Counted from the stretch's first letter, positions 44,690 to 55,370 are shown. The stretch is 64,000 bases of DNA from Colwellia psychrerythraea (GCF_000764185.1 NZ_JQEC01000029.1:62001-126000), one strand, 5' to 3'. The notes: a model not told the origin generated them from the sequence alone. Program-made: numbers and translations.

Positions 44690-45114
44690 GAAATATTCGA
44701 GTCATTTAATAACTGGCCTAATAGCTATTAAACTATGCTCTCAACCAGTGGACCTAACACTTGCTGAAAACGAGGCGCATTATGAGCAGCAGCCGATAAA
44801 CTGTCAACACTTATTTGTAAAAAAAAGCATTTATTTACTAAGAAATGCTTTAACTGATCGCATAATGAGCAAGGTGTCTATTTATTGTCTAATTTAAACT
44901 AACTCGCTGTAATAATGGTTTAATTATTAACCACATATAAAAGCTTTGAATAGTGTTAAACATTACCTAATTTACTTAGTCCTCGTTACAACGCCCTATT
45001 CCACCATCTGATATGTGCTTATTACATAGAGAACGGTTGCTTACTTTATCTTTGTGCAATTTAACGGTATGGTTTATATCATTCAGCCATACAATAACGA
45101 AAGTAGTAAACCGT
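44690..45114. other. Divergent promoter region between tRNA-Ala and the yvcK-like gene
   Basis: A 425-base gap. The tRNA operon promoter should lie in the first 80 bases (minus strand), where TTGAGA is a -35 candidate. AAAGCATTT at 44824-44832 pairs with AAATGCTTT at 44843-44851, and a run of As on its left makes it look like a terminator for leftward transcripts. The rest up to the yvcK-like start shows no clear motif. A frame upstream of the chosen yvcK start (from 45013) is open but unlike the family. Confidence 0.5.
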
Positions 45115-46029
45115 ATGCAGCTCAAAAAACTTAACATAGTCGCCATTGGCGGCGGACACGGTTTAGGTCGTGTATTATCTACCCTCTCCTTTATGGGGCA
45201 TCAGCTTACAGGAATAGTAACCACCACAGACAACGGCGGTTCAACTGGCCGATTAAGAAAAAGAAGTAGTACTATTGCTTGGGGTGACTTACGTAACTGT
45301 TTAACTCAGTTAGTCGATGAAAACTCAATTGGTAGTCAATTGTTTAATTTTCGCTTTGAAGGTGAGGATGAACTCGGCGGTCATAACCTGGGTAACTTAA
45401 TTCTATACGGGTTAGGTAAAGTACAATCAAGCCCGATGGACTCTATTAAACTTGTGCGTCGTTTATTACGAGTAAGAACACAGGTTTTGCCAATGTCTGA
45501 AACCCCAACAGATTTAATGGCATTTTATCCTGAAGGTCGTTGTCGACTCGGTGAACTCTCTGTTGATGAAATGCCAATAATGCCCACTGATTTAATGCTA
45601 GCGCCATTAGTTAAGTCTGTGAAGCCATGTATTGACGCCATCAACAATGCTGATCTTATTATCTTAGGCCCGGGTAGTTTCTTAACCAGTGTTGTGCCAC
45701 CGCTGTTAGTAAGGGATATCGCCAAAGCGCTAGACAAACGCAAGGGCCATTGTGTATTTATTGATAATATTGTTGCCGAAAAAAGTCCTGCGGCTAAATT
45801 AACCTTAGACGAAAAGCTTAACTGGATTGAAGATAATATTGGTTGTCTACCAATTGACAGTATCATTTGCCAAGATGAAGACATTCAATCGAATAAAGTG
45901 AAGGTGATATGCCAAGATTTAGCTCACAATAAAGTAGCGCATCACCATGACAATGAAAAACTTATTCACGCTTTAGAAACGTGTGTACAGCAAATTACTA
46001 AGCCTATTAAAATAGAAATAGCGAGTTGA
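45115..46029 (+). CDS. yvcK: YvcK/CofD-family protein (YbhK-like)
   Basis: A 304-residue protein of the CofD/YvcK fold. The nucleotide-binding N-terminus IVAIGGGHGLGRVLSTLS, the stretch VTTTDNGGSTGRLR and LGGHNLGNLI are characteristic. B. subtilis YvcK is needed for growth on gluconeogenic carbon and binds UDP-sugars; the gammaproteobacterial homologue is YbhK. I choose ATG 45115 (MQLKKLN); the frame is open from 45013, but those 34 residues do not resemble the family. It is monocistronic. Confidence 0.93.
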   Translation: MQLKKLNIVAIGGGHGLGRVLSTLSFMGHQLTGIVTTTDNGGSTGRLRKRSSTIAWGDLRNCLTQLVDENSIGSQLFNFRFEGEDELGGHNLGNLILYGLGKVQSSPMDSIKLVRRLLRVRTQVLPMSETPTDLMAFYPEGRCRLGELSVDEMPIMPTDLMLAPLVKSVKPCIDAINNADLIILGPGSFLTSVVPPLLVRDIAKALDKRKGHCVFIDNIVAEKSPAAKLTLDEKLNWIEDNIGCLPIDSIICQDEDIQSNKVKVICQDLAHNKVAHHHDNEKLIHALETCVQQITKPIKIEIAS

Positions 46030-46471
46030 TATAACAAGTCAATTAAGTTGTCCCCACTCAGCGAGGTAAAAGAAAAAAAATAAGGCATTGATTAAAATGG
46101 ATATTATCCTAGAGAATAAACTCAGGGTAATATTATCCAGCCTTATCTAATAAGGTACTTACAGCACCGCCTGAATTATTTCATGAGCTAAGTCCATGTA
46201 GCGTACTTTTCAAAATCAATAACCTAGTATATGTGCCTTTAAATTGTCGTTAAGTAATCATCTTTAAATGGTCTAAATGAACAATTTTGGCGCTGTGCTC
46301 AATCTCTTGACTTATCATAGAGTCTCTATGTCAATTTAACCTCATCTCGATTTCACCTTAATTTCACCTTTCTTTTGATAGCATCGACATCACCCGCTTT
46401 GTATACAATATATTCAAAGGTTTAGCGTTAAGCCAAGCCTAAATAATAATAAAAGCATCAATAGGTGATTT
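46030..46471. other. Intergenic region upstream of the di-heme peroxidase
   Basis: A 442-base gap. Near the yvcK-like end, GGATATTATCCTAGAG (46099-46114) and CTCAGGGTAATATTATCC (46121-46138) form an imperfect hairpin, and CCTTAT-CTA-ATAAGG follows at 46141-46155; either may end the upstream transcript. Close to the peroxidase gene is a direct repeat, TTTCACCTT, listed separately. AGGTGAT precedes the ATG at 46472. Confidence 0.5.
46351..46370. promoter_or_regulatory. Direct repeat, candidate OmpR-type regulator site
   Basis: TTTCACCTT occurs at 46351-46359 and again at 46362-46370, an 11-base period typical of OmpR/PhoB-family binding sites. It lies about 100 bases upstream of the di-heme peroxidase start. 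An OmpR-family regulator is encoded just downstream of that gene, so a direct link is possible but untested. Confidence 0.4.
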
Positions 46472-48637
46472 ATGAGAGCAAAAACTAAATTAGTATCAAT
46501 GCTGATATTAACCGCTATATCAGGTCAATTATCAGCAGAAACGATAGATGACAAATTACAAACCATTATTTCTGCGCAAAGCTTAACCGGTGATCCGGCA
46601 CAAGCGTTTAATCTACCATTACCTGACGAGCCAGAGGCCGAATTGGGTAAATTATTATTTTTCAGTCAGGCATTGGGAGGTGAACAAAACGCCGCCTGTG
46701 CAAGTTGTCATCATCCCTACCTTGCTGGGGGAGATGGTTTAGCTTTAGCCGTAGGGGTTGACGCAGAAAATCCATTAGTTATGGGGGATGGCAGAAAACA
46801 TCCAGACGGAATTTTTAATAATCCACGTAATACACCTTCAATTATGAATGCATGGATATGGACTCAAGGCCTTTTTTTGGATTCACGTGTTGAAAAACTA
46901 GCCAGCGGCGGTATTAGAACACCAGATAGTGCCTTTGGTGAAGCAGATGCAGCTGCAGGAGAAAGTTTATTAATCGCGCAAGCTGGTTTTCCAGTGACAT
47001 CAGTTGAAGAGATGCGCACTGAAAATTTTGAAACCGGTCAATCAAATGAAACCGTTCGTCATCACTTGGGTCAGCGCTTGGCTAATGAGGGAATAGGTGC
47101 GAATGAACTAGATAAAAATGAATGGCGGACACTATTTGAAGGTGTTTATGGTAGTGAAACACCAGAAGGCGAAGAGGTCGTTAATTTTGATAATGTTAAA
47201 CGTGCTATCGCAAGTTATGAGAGCTCATTAAACTTAACCAATAATCGCTGGTTTAGCTATATTAAAGGCGATATTGATGCGATAACTGAACAAGAAAAAA
47301 GAGGAGCAAAATTGTTTTATAGCCCAGCACCAGAAGGTGCAGGCTGTGTGGGTTGTCATAGTGGTGATACCTTTACTAGCCAGGCATTCTTCAATGTTGG
47401 TTTTCCACAAATAGGCCCAGGTAAAGGTCATGGAGCTTCGGGAGTCGATGACTTTGGCCGTGGCGCTGAAAGTTCAATTCCAGCAGACAACAATGCGTTC
47501 AGAATTTCCAGTTTGTTAAATGTTGGGGTAACCGCGCCTTATGGTCATGCCGGAGCTTATCAAACCCTTGAGCAAGTAGTTGACCATTACAATGACTTTG
47601 ATGTTAGCCTGCCAGCTTTTGTTACCAATAAAAATTGGTGTGAACATCCACAATTTATTGACGTAGAAAACTGTGAGAGTTTGTTCCCAGAAGCAGAAAC
47701 TTTTGCCAGTAGCAGCGTTGCCACGATGCAATTTCTTAGAACGTTAGGCATTCCTGCCATGTTACCGTTAGGTTTAACTACTGAAGGCAAAGCCGATCTA
47801 GTTGCATTTTTACATACCTTAACGGATCCATGTACTCAAGATGCTGTGTGTATGAGCAAATGGTTACCGAACCCTCAGCAGAATGATCCTGATGGCTTAC
47901 AACTCCATGCAATAAATAAGAAGGGTTTACCCTTGAGTATGACAAGAGAGTGTGATCAGGTCAGCCTTGAAAGTGGCGCTTTAGCTTTGGATCAAATGGA
48001 ATGTATTTCAGGAAATCACAAGTCGTTCTATTTTCATGTAAAAGAAGATGATACAAACTTAGTTATTAGTACCACAGGTGGCAGCGGTAATGCCGATATA
48101 TTTTATAATGCGAATACTTGGGCGACCCCTTTCAACGCTCAAGCTATGGCAATAAAAGCCGGTAATGAAGAGGTTGTTTATGTTAAAGCAAATCGAGGTT
48201 ACCGTTATATTTCAGTCGGCAGTGAAAACGGTTATCAATTAACTGGCTTAACTGTCAGTATAGAAGCAGAGCCGACCCCTCCCCCAGGACCAGATGTTGC
48301 TGATGCTTGTACTATGATGTTTCCAGTGCAAAGATCTGGTGAACTTAAGCCCGGTGAAAGTGTGTGTGTAGGACAAGGGATCGGCTACTTTACTGCTTAT
48401 ATCGATGAAAATACTGCAAGTGTCACCGTTAGAACAGAGCATGGTACCGGTAATTTAAGTTTGTATACCGGCAGAACTTGGCCAAATGCTAACAACAACG
48501 AAGGTCGTTCAACTAACTCTGATAGTAATAGTGAAGCTATTATTATCACCAACCCGCCAGTGGGTTGGTTATATATTACGGTTGAAGGAGAAAATGCTAA
48601 CGGTATGAGTATTCGTCTGGATAAAACAAGCCATTAA
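46472..48637 (+). CDS. Di-heme cytochrome c peroxidase/MauG-family protein with C-terminal PPC-like domains
   Basis: Secreted protein of 721 residues. The signal peptide is about 1-22 (ending QLSA). Two heme c sites are present: CASCH (76-80) and CVGCH (292-296). The peroxidase fold runs to about 460 and includes VTAPYGHAGAYQTLEQVVDHYN. Two extra beta-rich modules follow, about 495-605 (from CDQVSLESGALALDQM) and about 612-720, joined by a proline-rich linker (PTPPPGPD). They resemble bacterial pre-peptidase C-terminal (PPC) domains, usually found on secreted proteases. The substrate could be peroxide or a protein or organic donor. A two-component system follows downstream. Confidence 0.88.
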   Translation: MRAKTKLVSMLILTAISGQLSAETIDDKLQTIISAQSLTGDPAQAFNLPLPDEPEAELGKLLFFSQALGGEQNAACASCHHPYLAGGDGLALAVGVDAENPLVMGDGRKHPDGIFNNPRNTPSIMNAWIWTQGLFLDSRVEKLASGGIRTPDSAFGEADAAAGESLLIAQAGFPVTSVEEMRTENFETGQSNETVRHHLGQRLANEGIGANELDKNEWRTLFEGVYGSETPEGEEVVNFDNVKRAIASYESSLNLTNNRWFSYIKGDIDAITEQEKRGAKLFYSPAPEGAGCVGCHSGDTFTSQAFFNVGFPQIGPGKGHGASGVDDFGRGAESSIPADNNAFRISSLLNVGVTAPYGHAGAYQTLEQVVDHYNDFDVSLPAFVTNKNWCEHPQFIDVENCESLFPEAETFASSSVATMQFLRTLGIPAMLPLGLTTEGKADLVAFLHTLTDPCTQDAVCMSKWLPNPQQNDPDGLQLHAINKKGLPLSMTRECDQVSLESGALALDQMECISGNHKSFYFHVKEDDTNLVISTTGGSGNADIFYNANTWATPFNAQAMAIKAGNEEVVYVKANRGYRYISVGSENGYQLTGLTVSIEAEPTPPPGPDVADACTMMFPVQRSGELKPGESVCVGQGIGYFTAYIDENTASVTVRTEHGTGNLSLYTGRTWPNANNNEGRSTNSDSNSEAIIITNPPVGWLYITVEGENANGMSIRLDKTSH

Positions 48638-49052
48638 TTAATTTTGTCATCATGACCATTTGACTGATAACAGCAAATGACTTGTCGGTGTAAGTTTCAA
48701 CGAACATAGAGGTTAACTCTATTTTCGCTGAAACTTAAAAATTTTAAAACCAATAAGGTAGTGCGTGAGTATGATCCTTTGACTAACCCAGTAATCTACT
48801 GAGATTTAACAAGTTATTTACATGGCGCATAGGATTTAGAGTGCCCATTTCTTTAAATTTTAAGATGTTAAACCTCATATATTTATTATTACACACAAAG
48901 TTTTATAACTTGATAACATTAGAGATATTGACCAATCAGTTAATTCAACCACCATCATGTAGCAGGTAAACGTTAAGGAAATAAATGTTTAATTTTTTAC
49001 CGAGGATAAATATTGATTTAACTTGCTGCTGCTCATCAAAGAGTACTTTTTT
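48638..49052. other. Intergenic region between the peroxidase and two-component genes
   Basis: A 415-base gap. Apart from the long hairpin at 48691-48737, I see only AT-rich sequence, probably holding the promoter of the two-component pair. The frame of the regulator extends upstream to TTG 49023, but ATG 49053 is the better start. Confidence 0.5.
48691..48737. terminator. Long hairpin after the peroxidase gene
   Basis: Two 21-base arms (48691-48711 and 48717-48737) pair with two mismatches around loop GTTAA; they start TAAGTTTCA and end TGAAACTTA. It lies 54 bases past the peroxidase stop. The following AAAATTTTAAAA is a poor U-run, so it may be a processing or protecting structure rather than a classical terminator. 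Confidence 0.55.
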
Positions 49053-49730
49053 ATGCTTGTCCTAGTAATTGAAGATAATCGAACCTTAGCTGCTAATATA
49101 ATTGAATATTTAGAATCTCATAACTTTGAATGTGATTATGCCAGTAATGGTCATTTAGGCTTGCAATTAGCCAAAAAACACTCATTCAATGCCATCATCT
49201 TAGATATTATGTTACCCGGAAAAGATGGTATGACTCTCTGTAAATCACTAAGAGATGCAGGAGTAAAAACCCCCGTTATAATGTTAACGGCCAGAGATAC
49301 CTTGGAAGATAAATTACAAGGATTTACCGCTGGCGCTGATGATTATTTAATTAAACCGTTTGCTTTAGCTGAGCTTCTTGCTCGAGTTGAGGTTTTAATA
49401 AAACGTACAGCTAATGTCAATGTCGCGCTAACGTTTGCTGATTTATCTATGAATATTGACTTAAGAACAGTATCACGTGCGGGTCACGTTATTGAACTAA
49501 ATAAAGTCAGTTGGCAGATATTAGAAGCCTTGTTAAAAGCCAGCCCAAAAGTTATTACCCGACAAGATATTGAGCAAATAATTTGGCAAGACCAATTGCC
49601 TGACTCTGATGCCCTTAAATCACATATTTATAAATTAAGACAATTAGTTGACAAGCCATTTGAGCAAGCGCTTATTCAAACGGTACGTGGAGTTGGTCTG
49701 ATCCTAAAAGGTGATAACAGTGCAGCGTAA
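49053..49730 (+). CDS. OmpR-family response regulator
   Basis: A 225-residue regulator from ATG 49053 (MLVLVIEDNRTL). The receiver has D8, phospho-acceptor D51 and the lysine of LIKPF; the C-terminal winged helix (about 125-220) ends in the usual IQTVRGVGLIL. It overlaps the kinase gene by 11 bases, so the two are translationally coupled. The target may be the upstream peroxidase gene, where a direct repeat of the right period lies; this is inference. Confidence 0.94.
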   Translation: MLVLVIEDNRTLAANIIEYLESHNFECDYASNGHLGLQLAKKHSFNAIILDIMLPGKDGMTLCKSLRDAGVKTPVIMLTARDTLEDKLQGFTAGADDYLIKPFALAELLARVEVLIKRTANVNVALTFADLSMNIDLRTVSRAGHVIELNKVSWQILEALLKASPKVITRQDIEQIIWQDQLPDSDALKSHIYKLRQLVDKPFEQALIQTVRGVGLILKGDNSAA

Positions 49731-51072
49731 AAATAGCCTGAAGTATCAATTTAGAAAACAGTTAATAATCAGCATTAGTTTATTATTGGTGTTTTTTATT
49801 TTTATATTATACCGAATTTTTTTTATCGGAATTCACACTACAATGCACCGTTCTATGGCTTCTATGGCCAATCATTATGCTCAACAAGTTGACAATAATG
49901 GCGAATACCAACTACCTGTTTCGGGTCGATACCTCGCTTATGTTGGACTTAATGCCCTACCTAAAGATATCTTAAGACTTTTTGATCAAAACAAATTTTC
50001 TGATTACCGATTGATCATTCAATCGGGTCAGCCCCCCTCTTTAGCGTCGAGACCCAAAAATTTATTCCTGCTTTTTATACAACCATTAAAAAATAGCCAT
50101 AAAAAATTATATTTAGTTTTTAACGATGGTACTTCTAGCAATATAAATAATCGCGGTAAAGGTATTAACATTCATCCTAAAAAATTAAGACCAATATTGA
50201 CCGTGCCCATCTCCATCATCTTGTTAATGTTATTATCGATTGCTTTAGTCTATTGGATTGCCAGATTGTTAATTATTAGAGTATTAAACCCGTTAAATGA
50301 ATTAACAAAAATGGCCAATACTTTAGATGAAAATAACCCTGAGCTTTCCTTTGAGTTGATGAATGACAAAACTGAAATAGGTCAGGTGGCGAATACTTTG
50401 CATCAAACTATGGGACGAATACATCAATACCATCAAAGAGAAAAAGAATTTTTGCAAAATGCCAGTCATGAATTACGTACGCCAATTACGGTTGTTTCTT
50501 CTGCATTAGATATTATTCATTTACGAGCAAGTAAAGGGAATAACAATATAGCAGATCAACACGCTAATATTCGAAGAGCCAATAATAATATGGCTGAAAT
50601 AACTCAAGCGCTATTATTTTTAAGCCGAAAAACTAGTTTTCGTACGCCGATAAAAAAAGTATGTCTTAAACAGCTTGTTGAATTAATAATTGATGAGCAT
50701 ATCTATTTACTTAAAGACAAAAATGTAGAAATTGTACTTCTTTTTACTGACAATACTTCGATAGCCTTATTTGAACCATTATGTCGCATAGCACTGAGTA
50801 ATATTATTCGAAACGCATTCGAGCACTCTTGGACTGATGGCTGCGTACGTATCCAATTGGACAAGTTGAGCCTCTCAGTATCAAATAGCTGCTCAGATTT
50901 AGTAGATAGTGACAAAGAAAGCCAAGAACTGACTAAAAGAGGCATTTTTCAGGGACAAGGTTTTGGTCTAGGTTTAGATATTGTTCAGCAAATCGCAGAT
51001 CAACAAAACTGGCAACTTAGCCTTAACAATATTACAAATAATGGTTTTGAAATTATAATTTCTTTTAATTAG
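49720..51072 (+). CDS. Sensor histidine kinase, partner of the OmpR-type regulator
   Basis: Membrane kinase of 450 residues from GTG 49720, preceded by AAAAGG at a good distance; another in-frame GTG lies at 49711. A first membrane helix lies near residues 15-37, a periplasmic sensor loop of about 120 residues follows, a second helix is near 160-182, then a HAMP region. The phospho-acceptor is the histidine in NASHELRTPIT (residue 250), with N-box IIRNAFEH and G box GQGFGLGL. The signal sensed cannot be told. Confidence 0.94.
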   Translation: MQRKNSLKYQFRKQLIISISLLLVFFIFILYRIFFIGIHTTMHRSMASMANHYAQQVDNNGEYQLPVSGRYLAYVGLNALPKDILRLFDQNKFSDYRLIIQSGQPPSLASRPKNLFLLFIQPLKNSHKKLYLVFNDGTSSNINNRGKGINIHPKKLRPILTVPISIILLMLLSIALVYWIARLLIIRVLNPLNELTKMANTLDENNPELSFELMNDKTEIGQVANTLHQTMGRIHQYHQREKEFLQNASHELRTPITVVSSALDIIHLRASKGNNNIADQHANIRRANNNMAEITQALLFLSRKTSFRTPIKKVCLKQLVELIIDEHIYLLKDKNVEIVLLFTDNTSIALFEPLCRIALSNIIRNAFEHSWTDGCVRIQLDKLSLSVSNSCSDLVDSDKESQELTKRGIFQGQGFGLGLDIVQQIADQQNWQLSLNNITNNGFEIIISFN

Positions 51073-51287
51073 TTAATGCCTTGTACGTAATGACACTTAT
51101 TGCTCAGTAGCTAGATTGATGCTTGAAGGCACGTTGTTGCGGATCAATAAGCTAAAAGTAAAGTAAGCGTTAAGTGTATTTGTAAGTGATTAAATTAATT
51201 AGCAATAAATAGCCTAAAGTGTACACCCATAAAGGGGAAGACTTCAGGACAGTTTATATTCAATAGAAATAATCAACAATAAACGCT

Positions 51288-51878
51288 TTAAACTGTATCG
51301 TCTTCACTGATACGGCTAGCCACAGCACCTTTTTGATCTTTATATTTTGCATCGTCACGTTTGTTATACGGGCGGGCAGCACTTGAAGACATTGTTTCAA
51401 AGTTTAATGCGGCTATTTTCATTTTTGGACGTAGCGCTAGCGGCAACTTACCACTGTTATAAAACTCTAATACTATTTGCCCCGACCAACCGGGATCGAT
51501 ACGATGCGCTGTTACATGCACCATTAGCCCTAAACGTGCTAATGATGAACGGCCATCAAGCCAACCAACAATATTATCCGGTAGGGTTACTGACTCATAA
51601 GTTACCGCCAAGGCCAATTCGCCAGGATGTAAAAAGAACGCATCACCATCGGCAATATAAATTTCATCACTCATGATAGAGTTCATCGCTTCTTGAACTT
51701 CGCCTTTAGGTGCACTCAAGTCAATATATGGCGCAGTATGGTCTTGAAACACTCTAAATTCATTGCCTAAGCGTATATCAACACTAACACCCGAAATCAT
51801 CGAAATGTCAGGTTTTGGCTCGATAATTATTTTTCCGTCATCAAGGCTTCGTTCTATATCTTTATCACATAATCTCAT
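51288..51878 (-). CDS. dcd: dCTP deaminase
   Basis: Deaminates dCTP to dUTP for dTTP synthesis. At 196 residues it is close to the E. coli enzyme (193). The active-site region [28 protein letters not shown] and the nucleotide-binding segment [15 protein letters not shown] are present, in the trimeric dUTPase-like fold. It follows mrp on the same strand (28-base gap), so the two are likely co-transcribed. Confidence 0.98.
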   Translation of the reverse strand: MRLCDKDIERSLDDGKIIIEPKPDISMISGVSVDIRLGNEFRVFQDHTAPYIDLSAPKGEVQEAMNSIMSDEIYIADGDAFFLHPGELALAVTYESVTLPDNIVGWLDGRSSLARLGLMVHVTAHRIDPGWSGQIVLEFYNSGKLPLALRPKMKIAALNFETMSSSAARPYNKRDDAKYKDQKGAVASRISEDDTV

Positions 51879-51906
51879 AATGGCCTTTATTTACCTTATT
51901 TTGCAC

Positions 51907-53076
51907 TTAAGCTTTTGTTACTACTTTTGCTGTTAATGGGCTAGCAATATCACACTGTAAAAATAATTGCGCCGAAATATTACGGGCTATTTTACGGTAA
52001 TGCTTAGCTATTTCACCAGCGCTATTTTCAATTATATCTGATTCACCCAAATCAGCATCTTGGCGAATGGCGATATCAAGTGGTAGCTGACCTAATAGCT
52101 TAGTTTCATGGTCATGAGCCATATACTCACCACCTGCTTCACCAAAGATATGGCTTTGATGACCACAGTTTTCGCAAAGGTGGTAACTCATATTCTCAAC
52201 AATACCTAATACTGGTACTTTCACTTTATCAAACATAGCAATAGCTTTCACAGCATCAATTAAGGCAATATCTTGTGGTGTTGTCACGATAACTGCGGCG
52301 GCTACAGGTACTTTTTGTGCCAAGGTTAATTGAATATCCCCCGTACCCGGTGGCATATCAATAAGTAAATAATCGAGCTCAGGCCAATCAGTTTCATTTA
52401 ATAATTGATTAAAAGCAGTGCTGGCCATAGGGCCACGCCAAACTGTAGCGTCGGCTTCATCAACTAAAAAACCAATAGACATCGCACTTAGCCCGTTAGC
52501 ATTTAACGGGGTCATCAACTTACCATCGCTTGAACTCGGCTTCTCATTTTTAAGACCTAGCATGGTAGGAATTGAAGGACCATAGACATCAGCATCTAAA
52601 ATACCAACTTTAGCGCCCTCGCTCATTAATGCATAAGCCAAGTTAACTGTCGTGGTTGATTTACCTACCCCGCCCTTACCTGATGCAATGGCGATTATAT
52701 TTGCTACCTTTCCTTGAGGTAAATAACCTTGTCCACTGCCCTCTTGAGCTTTACCAAGAGAGAATTGACGTACTGGTTTTATCGCTAACTCAACTTTAAT
52801 ACTGACTGTGCAAGCTAAATTCTCACTTAACGTTTGCGCAACTAAATCTAATTCACCTTGACAGATAAAGGGCATAACTAGATTTACGGTGATGGTTTTA
52901 TGTTGAGAAATGGTAAACTGCTGGCAAACCGCTAAAATACCTTCAGGGAAATTTTCAGAAATATAGTGCGATAAGGTATCTTTAATAAATGGTTCAATTT
53001 CATTGGTAGAGAGTGTTTCACCTAAGGATTTCACCGCTTGTGTTGAGGCTTTTTTCGAGAATATTTTACCAAACAT
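51907..53076 (-). CDS. mrp: Iron-sulfur cluster carrier Mrp/ApbC
   Basis: P-loop scaffold protein that delivers Fe/S clusters. It has an N-terminal MIP18/DUF59-like domain (about 25-105), then a deviant Walker A GKGGVGKS (133-140), switch motifs such as DADVYGPSIPTMLG and DMPPGTGDIQLT, and the cluster-binding pair CENCG. At 389 residues it matches the family (about 370). It is divergent from metG across 118 bases, as in E. coli. Confidence 0.97.
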   Translation of the reverse strand: MFGKIFSKKASTQAVKSLGETLSTNEIEPFIKDTLSHYISENFPEGILAVCQQFTISQHKTITVNLVMPFICQGELDLVAQTLSENLACTVSIKVELAIKPVRQFSLGKAQEGSGQGYLPQGKVANIIAIASGKGGVGKSTTTVNLAYALMSEGAKVGILDADVYGPSIPTMLGLKNEKPSSSDGKLMTPLNANGLSAMSIGFLVDEADATVWRGPMASTAFNQLLNETDWPELDYLLIDMPPGTGDIQLTLAQKVPVAAAVIVTTPQDIALIDAVKAIAMFDKVKVPVLGIVENMSYHLCENCGHQSHIFGEAGGEYMAHDHETKLLGQLPLDIAIRQDADLGESDIIENSAGEIAKHYRKIARNISAQLFLQCDIASPLTAKVVTKA

Positions 53077-53194
53077 AATGACTTGGAGACCTTTATAAAA
53101 AAAATAGCAAAATTAGTTGCATTCAACTAATGAAAATCATCGCTAAATTCTGTACTATTGCCAACATTATTACCATCAAAAACAACTATTTTTC

Positions 53195-55333
53195 ATGTCT
53201 GAAACTACTTTATCTGAAGCTACATCAAACGTTGCATCGCATTCATTACCAGAAAAGCGCAAAATTCTAGTTACTTGTGCCCTTCCTTATGCCAATGGTT
53301 CTATCCATTTAGGCCATATGCTTGAGCATATTCAAACAGATATTTGGGTACGTTTTCAACGAATGCGTGGACATGAAACCTATTTTGTCTGTGCTGATGA
53401 TGCTCACGGCACACCGATTATGCTAAAAGCACAAGAGCTGGGCATAACACCAGAAGAAATGATCAAGGGTGTGCGTGAAGAGCGCATTAAAGACTTTAGT
53501 GATTTTCACATCAGTTTTGATAATTACCACACGACACACAGTGATGAAAACAAAGCGTTCTCGGAAGAGATATACAACCGTTTACATGCAAAAGGGCATA
53601 TTAAAACGCGTACTATTTCTCAGTTATATGATCCTGAAAAAGGCATGTTCCTAGCTGACCGCTTTATTAAAGGCACCTGTCCAAAATGTAAAAGTGAAGA
53701 TGAAAACGGTGATAGCTGTGACAACTGTGGTGCAACTTATTCACCAACAGAAGTTATTAACCCACGTTCAGCTATTTCAGGCGCGACGCCGGTATTAAAA
53801 GATTCAGAGCATTACTTCTTCGACTTACCCGCTTTTGAAACCATGTTAGCAGACTGGATCCGCAGTGGTACCCTACAAGAAGAAGTGGCTAATAAATTAA
53901 CAGAATGGTTTGACCAAGGTTTAAAACAGTGGGATATCAGCCGAGACGCACCTTATTTTGGCTTTGAAATACCTAATGCGCCTGGCAAGTTTTTCTACGT
54001 ATGGTTAGACGCGCCTTGTGGCTACATGGGCAGCTTTAAAAACTTGTGTGATAAACAAAATATCGACTTTGACAGCTATTGGAATAAAGATTCAGACGCT
54101 GAGCTTTATCACTTTATCGGTAAAGACATTATTAACTTCCACAGCCTATTTTGGCCAGCTATGTTAGAAGGTGCTGATTTCCGCAAGCCCACCGCTGTTT
54201 TCGCGCATGGTTTTGTTACCGTGAACGGTGAAAAAATGTCTAAATCAAAAGGTACGTTTATTAAAGCCAATACCTATTTAGCGCATTTAAACCCTGAATA
54301 CTTGCGTTATTACTACGCAACTAAATTAACCCATAAAATTGATGATTTAGATTTAAATCTTGAAGATTTTGTCCAACGTGTAAATTCTGATTTAGTTGGT
54401 AAAGTGGTTAACATCGCTTCTCGTTGTGCAAGCTTTATCACCAAACGTTTTGATGGCATGTTATCAACTAATATTGATGATCAAGTTCTGGCCGAGGAAG
54501 TAATGGCAGCAGGCGATAGCATTGCGGCCCATTATGAAGCTCGTGATTTTGGCCGTGGTATGCGAGAAATAATGGCACTTGCTGATAAAGTGAATGAATA
54601 TATTGCGGTGAAAGAACCATGGCAGTTAGTGAAAGACGAAACTAAGCAACAGGAAGTACATGATATCTGTTCATTAGGTATCAACATGTTCCGCACACTA
54701 ATGATTTACTTAAAGCCAGTATTGCCTGCACTCGCCGATAGCACTGCAGCTTTCTTAAATGATGAGCTAGTTTGGGAAGGACACAAAACCTTATTAACTG
54801 ATCATAAAATCAATAAGTTTAAAGCGTTATTACAACGTGTTGATATGGATAAAGTTAAGGCAATGACTGAAGCATCAAAAGATAGCTTAGCCGGCGCTGC
54901 AGAAGAAGAAAAAAAGCCAGCCAAGAAAAAGAAAGCGGCTAAGGTAGTCGACAACTCTGCTGCTCTTGCTGATCCATTAGCTGCTGACCCTATCTCTGAA
55001 GAAATTCAATTTGATGACTTTGCAAAAATTGATTTACGTATTGTTAAAATCATTAATGCTGAGCACGTTGAAAAAGCAGATAAATTAATACAGCTAACGT
55101 TAGCGCTTAATGAAGAAGGCACAGAAACTCGTCAAGTGTTCGCTGGTATTAAGTCAGCTTACAACCCTGAAGACTTAATTGGCAAACATACTGTCATGGT
55201 CGCTAACTTAGCGCCACGTAAAATGCGCTTTGGTATGTCTGAGGGTATGGTTTTAGCCGCAGGTCCTGGCGATAAAGACTTATGGATATTAAATCCAGAT
55301 GATGGCGCAATAGCAGGAATGCGCGTTAAATAA
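53195..55333 (+). CDS. metG: Methionyl-tRNA synthetase
   Basis: Charges tRNA-Met. The class I signatures are HLGH (38-41) and KMSKS (347-351), and the zinc-knuckle cysteines are C162, C165, C175 and C178. A C-terminal tRNA-binding (EMAP/Trbp-like) dimerisation domain follows a lysine/alanine-rich linker (from about 605, [14 protein letters not shown]). At 712 residues it is slightly longer than E. coli MetG (677) owing to an N-terminal extension of about 20 residues and the linker. Confidence 0.99.
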   Translation: MSETTLSEATSNVASHSLPEKRKILVTCALPYANGSIHLGHMLEHIQTDIWVRFQRMRGHETYFVCADDAHGTPIMLKAQELGITPEEMIKGVREERIKDFSDFHISFDNYHTTHSDENKAFSEEIYNRLHAKGHIKTRTISQLYDPEKGMFLADRFIKGTCPKCKSEDENGDSCDNCGATYSPTEVINPRSAISGATPVLKDSEHYFFDLPAFETMLADWIRSGTLQEEVANKLTEWFDQGLKQWDISRDAPYFGFEIPNAPGKFFYVWLDAPCGYMGSFKNLCDKQNIDFDSYWNKDSDAELYHFIGKDIINFHSLFWPAMLEGADFRKPTAVFAHGFVTVNGEKMSKSKGTFIKANTYLAHLNPEYLRYYYATKLTHKIDDLDLNLEDFVQRVNSDLVGKVVNIASRCASFITKRFDGMLSTNIDDQVLAEEVMAAGDSIAAHYEARDFGRGMREIMALADKVNEYIAVKEPWQLVKDETKQQEVHDICSLGINMFRTLMIYLKPVLPALADSTAAFLNDELVWEGHKTLLTDHKINKFKALLQRVDMDKVKAMTEASKDSLAGAAEEEKKPAKKKKAAKVVDNSAALADPLAADPISEEIQFDDFAKIDLRIVKIINAEHVEKADKLIQLTLALNEEGTETRQVFAGIKSAYNPEDLIGKHTVMVANLAPRKMRFGMSEGMVLAAGPGDKDLWILNPDDGAIAGMRVK

Positions 55334-55370
55334 CGTAAGCCGTTATTTAACTTATCAGGTTTAACCATTA

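Noticed and set aside
45013..45114. Upstream extension of the yvcK-like reading frame
   Set aside because: The 34 extra residues are unlike the family, whose start is the nucleotide-binding strand right after ATG 45115.
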